Shown here in pieces: positions 61,683 to 64,000 of a stretch of DNA of 64,000 nt. The position numbers were made by a program, and so were the translations under genes. The DNA comes from Panax quinquefolius. Taxonomy: Eukaryota; Streptophyta; Magnoliopsida; Apiales; Araliaceae. The notes below the pieces were generated by a model that was given only the letters and a program-made list of their open reading frames with translations, was not told where the DNA came from and did no database searches. The stretch lies in contig CM035153.1 of assembly GCA_020205615.1 (NCBI GenBank), positions 93,276,792-93,340,791 of the forward strand. The letters are read 5' to 3'. Numbering within the stretch: the first letter of the stretch is position 1; each line of letters opens with the position of its first letter.

Positions 61683-63485
61683 CTACAGGGATGTCAGGCC
61701 TATACAAGGGAGGATCTCTGAAGGATCTCTACCCAAGTGCCAGATAAGGAAATGTGCCCTGTCCAACTGTCGGTTCAAACTGTCAATCTGTGTCACATGA
61801 GTCGGATCTCTGACATAGGCTAGCCAATCCATCATTATCACGGATCCTGGAACCATATCCCCCATGAACTGAGTGGCGCGAGTCTGGGCTCCAATGGTAC
61901 GAGGGAACCACCAATGCTGGAACATCTCCTGAGTGCAGGGACCCTCTGATAAGGTGAAACTGTCAACCCCCAACAACGGGATATCAATGACGGGTGACTG
62001 TGAAATAGGCCAATAACGCCTGGCAGGAGATAAGATCGGCATGAGAATCTCTGCTGTAGTGTTCCTTATAGCACGCTCTCCTAAGTAGAGCTCCCATCCT
62101 CCATCTGTGAAGAGAGGAATCCTACAGGTTGAAATAACATGCTTGACACCAGTCGAGTACCCATCCTCAAATCCAATGCTTAAGTGCTCCCAAGAATAGG
62201 GAACCCACGTGATGACATCCGCTGTCAACAACTCTAGCTGTAGGCGATAATGAGTAAAACCCTCAGCAACAGGGACCTCCGCTAGTATGGAATGATGCCA
62301 TCTCAGTCCTCATGGATAGGTGTCTAAACCTAACACGCTCACAGGACGTAGACATGGAAGCCTCTCATAGGCCCAAAACTACCAACACAAAGGCAAACAT
62401 CTGCGGTCAGTCAATGCTCTTAACCTGTACATGGGAAAAGACAAGAGAAATATTCACCAGCAGAAATGGGTAGAATCCTAACCAAGCCTCGTTCAAGCCC
62501 TGCGATCGCATGCACAATTCCTGAGGAAGTAGGCGAAGGTGTAGGAACCCCAATCATAGTCTCCTATACGGTCCACGTGTTGAGTGGCGCTGATCAAAGC
62601 GAAGGACACTGTAGAAGAGTTATCTACTATGAAGCAGCCCCTAATGATCATCAGGAACAATCACCAGAGAATGTGATCCTTGACTCTCACATCATCGGGT
62701 ATGGGCTCACTCAATAGCCTGCTCATAGCATCTACACTCAAAGGACCTATACGCACAGTCCTGCCCTTGAGCGCCTCCGCTGGAACTCCTAACAAGGATC
62801 TGACGGCAGTAGAGGTGATATCCGCCATACAAGGCACTGTATCCCCTCCAAACCCCATACCTGTGATAAATTGCCAATCTATCGGTGTCATCATCACCTC
62901 ATAGTCTAACAAATAGAGTGACCGAGTCTAGTGAAACCAGTGCTTCGACAATGCCCTGAGGTAATAACAGGGACAACGACATTGAAGATTGGAAAAGAAC
63001 ATCCCGAATCCCCAGTCATGTATAATTGCTCTATAGTCATCGTGTAAAGCCTGATACATAGAGTGGATGCTGAACCAATTCCCTCGAGGCTGTGTAAAGC
63101 CAGGAACCTACATCAAATGTAGATCAACATTCGAACCCTTTACTCCTCATCAATAGGAAATAAGGAAGATTAAGATCTAACTTTATACCTTGTTTGCGTG
63201 TAGGTAGACTAAAGGATGTTGACTCAAATCGCCCAAACGCTCTGGGTTCACCACTTGAATACCTGGCAAATCCCTACGGGGAACACGCGCAGCAGGAGCA
63301 GGAACCTTAATCGGTACATCCTCTTCCTTGTCCTCGACATCCGGCACATCAACCCGGATAGGATGTATCACTTCCTCCACAAAACGACGAGGCTGTTTGA
63401 CAGAACGGGGTCGAGGCACTTCAGAAGCCCTTCTCTGTACACCAGAAGTGGTCCTGTAAGAACTACTCGACTTATCCGGATACAT
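61683..63485 (-). pseudogene. Antisense gene 1: plant-mobile-domain (PMD, MAIN-like) protein, spliced
   Basis: ATG at 63485 starts a basic, Pro-rich exon 1 (63189-63485). A GT...AG intron of 81 bp (63108-63188) joins in phase to exon 2, which begins VPGFTQPRGNWFSIHSMYQA. PMD words follow: YEVMMTPIDWQFITGMGFGG (near 62890), DRIGDYDWGSYTFAY (near 62570), FWAYERLPCLRP (near 62390), and YRLQLELLTADVITWVPYSW (near 62230). PMD proteins are found in plant genomes and in some Tat elements; their role is unclear. Stops occur at about 62931 and 62425, with a frameshift near 62310. A second intron near 62420-62500 is possible. It stops at 61683. Confidence 0.78.
63108..63188 (-). other. Intron of antisense gene 1
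   Basis: On the minus strand AACAAG|GTATAA marks the donor and GATGTAG|GTTCCT the acceptor. Splicing joins complete codons (Lys then Val) and links two open frames, which supports a real intron of normal plant size. Confidence 0.65.
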
Positions 63486-63509
63486 AGTATCTAGACAACA
63501 AGTCTCCAA

Positions 63510-64000
63510 ATCACCTCAGAAAGGGTGTGGTAATGTTTAACGTGGAGCTTTTTCAAAATGCATTCTATGACTACATGCATGCATGCATTATTTTAACATA
63601 CGTCTACAGTAGCGTTAGAAATGCATAACTACCCAATGCCTACGTTTTGGAAAATTTTTGCCATAGTCCCCTTTGTAAATAGGACTATCCACATGCACAT
63701 AGGCATGACTAGGTGACCATTTAGTAGCACACCTACCCACTGTCATATACATCCTACATGCATTAATACATCACAGTAAAAAATCCGTAAGTGTAGTCTA
63801 CTTACCAGGATTATTTTGATTTTCTACCTTTACTCATTTTCCCTCAAATAGGATAAGAAATGACAGTAAAAGGTGCCAATTTGACTGTTTCAAAAGTCAA
63901 ATTTTTTTACATCATTATGTTTAACATGGTTTAAAACTAACATTTACTGTGTTAAATATTTTTTATCAAGTCATATCAGCATGCATATTCACTACTATGT
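63510..64000. other. Upstream region of antisense gene 1, no gene seen
   Basis: Non-coding, with a short (TGCA)n run near 63572-63588. It should hold the promoter of the antisense gene. No match to the Tat 5' LTR is visible, so the 3' LTR lies beyond the window. Confidence 0.5.

Larger units (their letters stand above)
35281..64000 (+). mobile_element. Tat-like Ty3 retrotransposon with antisense genes, 3' end outside window
   Basis: Order on the plus strand: 5' LTR (about 35281-50467, split by solo LTR C at 35459-48728), primer site (50474), gag, protease, G-patch, RT, two RNase H regions, integrase (to about 58370), 3' tandem repeats, then two minus-strand genes (59576-63485). The extra RNase H before integrase and the antisense genes downstream of pol identify the Tat lineage (Retand/Ogre-like group). 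No 3' LTR appears by 64000. The coding region is full of stops and frameshifts. The exact LTR start is uncertain. Confidence 0.82.

Noticed and set aside
61683..63485. Antisense PMD frame as an ordinary host gene unrelated to the retroelement
   Set aside because: It is interrupted by stops, lies with a second antisense gene just after Tat 3' motifs, and such genes are known inside Tat elements; a host origin is possible but less likely.

Overview
The window is repeat-dense nuclear DNA of a flowering plant, most likely a eudicot. The evidence is the mix of plant-type elements: chromodomain Ty3 elements (Tekay/Del-like), Athila-like and Tat-like Ty3 elements, a CACTA transposon, a Helitron end, and spliced fragments of plant genes. 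I find no intact host gene, tRNA, rRNA or CRISPR. Almost every long open frame belongs to a decayed transposable element.

Layout. 1-1919 is AT-rich non-coding DNA with tandem duplications. 1920-3785 is an LTR-like repeat of unassigned family. 3786-19691 is an Athila-like element on the minus strand that keeps its 5' LTR, primer site, gag and protease but lacks reverse transcriptase and integrase. Its 5' LTR is split by a full-length Tekay-like element, A (7447-18240, minus, TSD GTATT). 19692-22248 holds a Helitron remnant ending in a hairpin plus CTAG. 22492-24510 is the edge of another LTR, broken by a 3.8 kb CACTA element (24511-28299, TSD AAC) that carries exons of three plant genes: a pKIWI502-like oxidoreductase, a DnaJ-X chaperone and SMC4. 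28510 onward is a plus-oriented LTR-like sequence holding solo LTR B (30103-34770, TSD TCAAA).

From about 35281 to the window end lies a Tat-like element on the plus strand. Its 5' LTR is interrupted by solo LTR C (35459-48728, TSD TTCAT), which is itself interrupted by a full Tekay-like element, D (36923-46773, TSD ATAAT). The Tat internal region (about 50474 onward) has a degenerate primer site, gag, protease, a G-patch, reverse transcriptase with a damaged active site, RNase H and integrase. It is followed by 3' repeats and then two antisense genes on the minus strand: a DUF7745-like coiled-coil protein (59576-61293) and an intron-containing plant-mobile-domain (PMD) protein (61683-63485). 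The 3' LTR lies outside the window.

Insertion order from nesting: the Athila-like element predates A. The Tat element predates C, C was reduced to a solo LTR, and D sits inside C. All four Tekay-like insertions (A, B, C, D) share one LTR family and one orientation.

Most notable observations: an array of hairpins with covarying stems and a constant 8-nt loop in the Tat LTR; the paired antisense PMD and DUF7745-like genes; the three-gene capture in the CACTA element; and a systematic scrambling of CAG/CTG/CCGG sites in element D that looks like a sequencing-consensus artefact at methylated cytosines.
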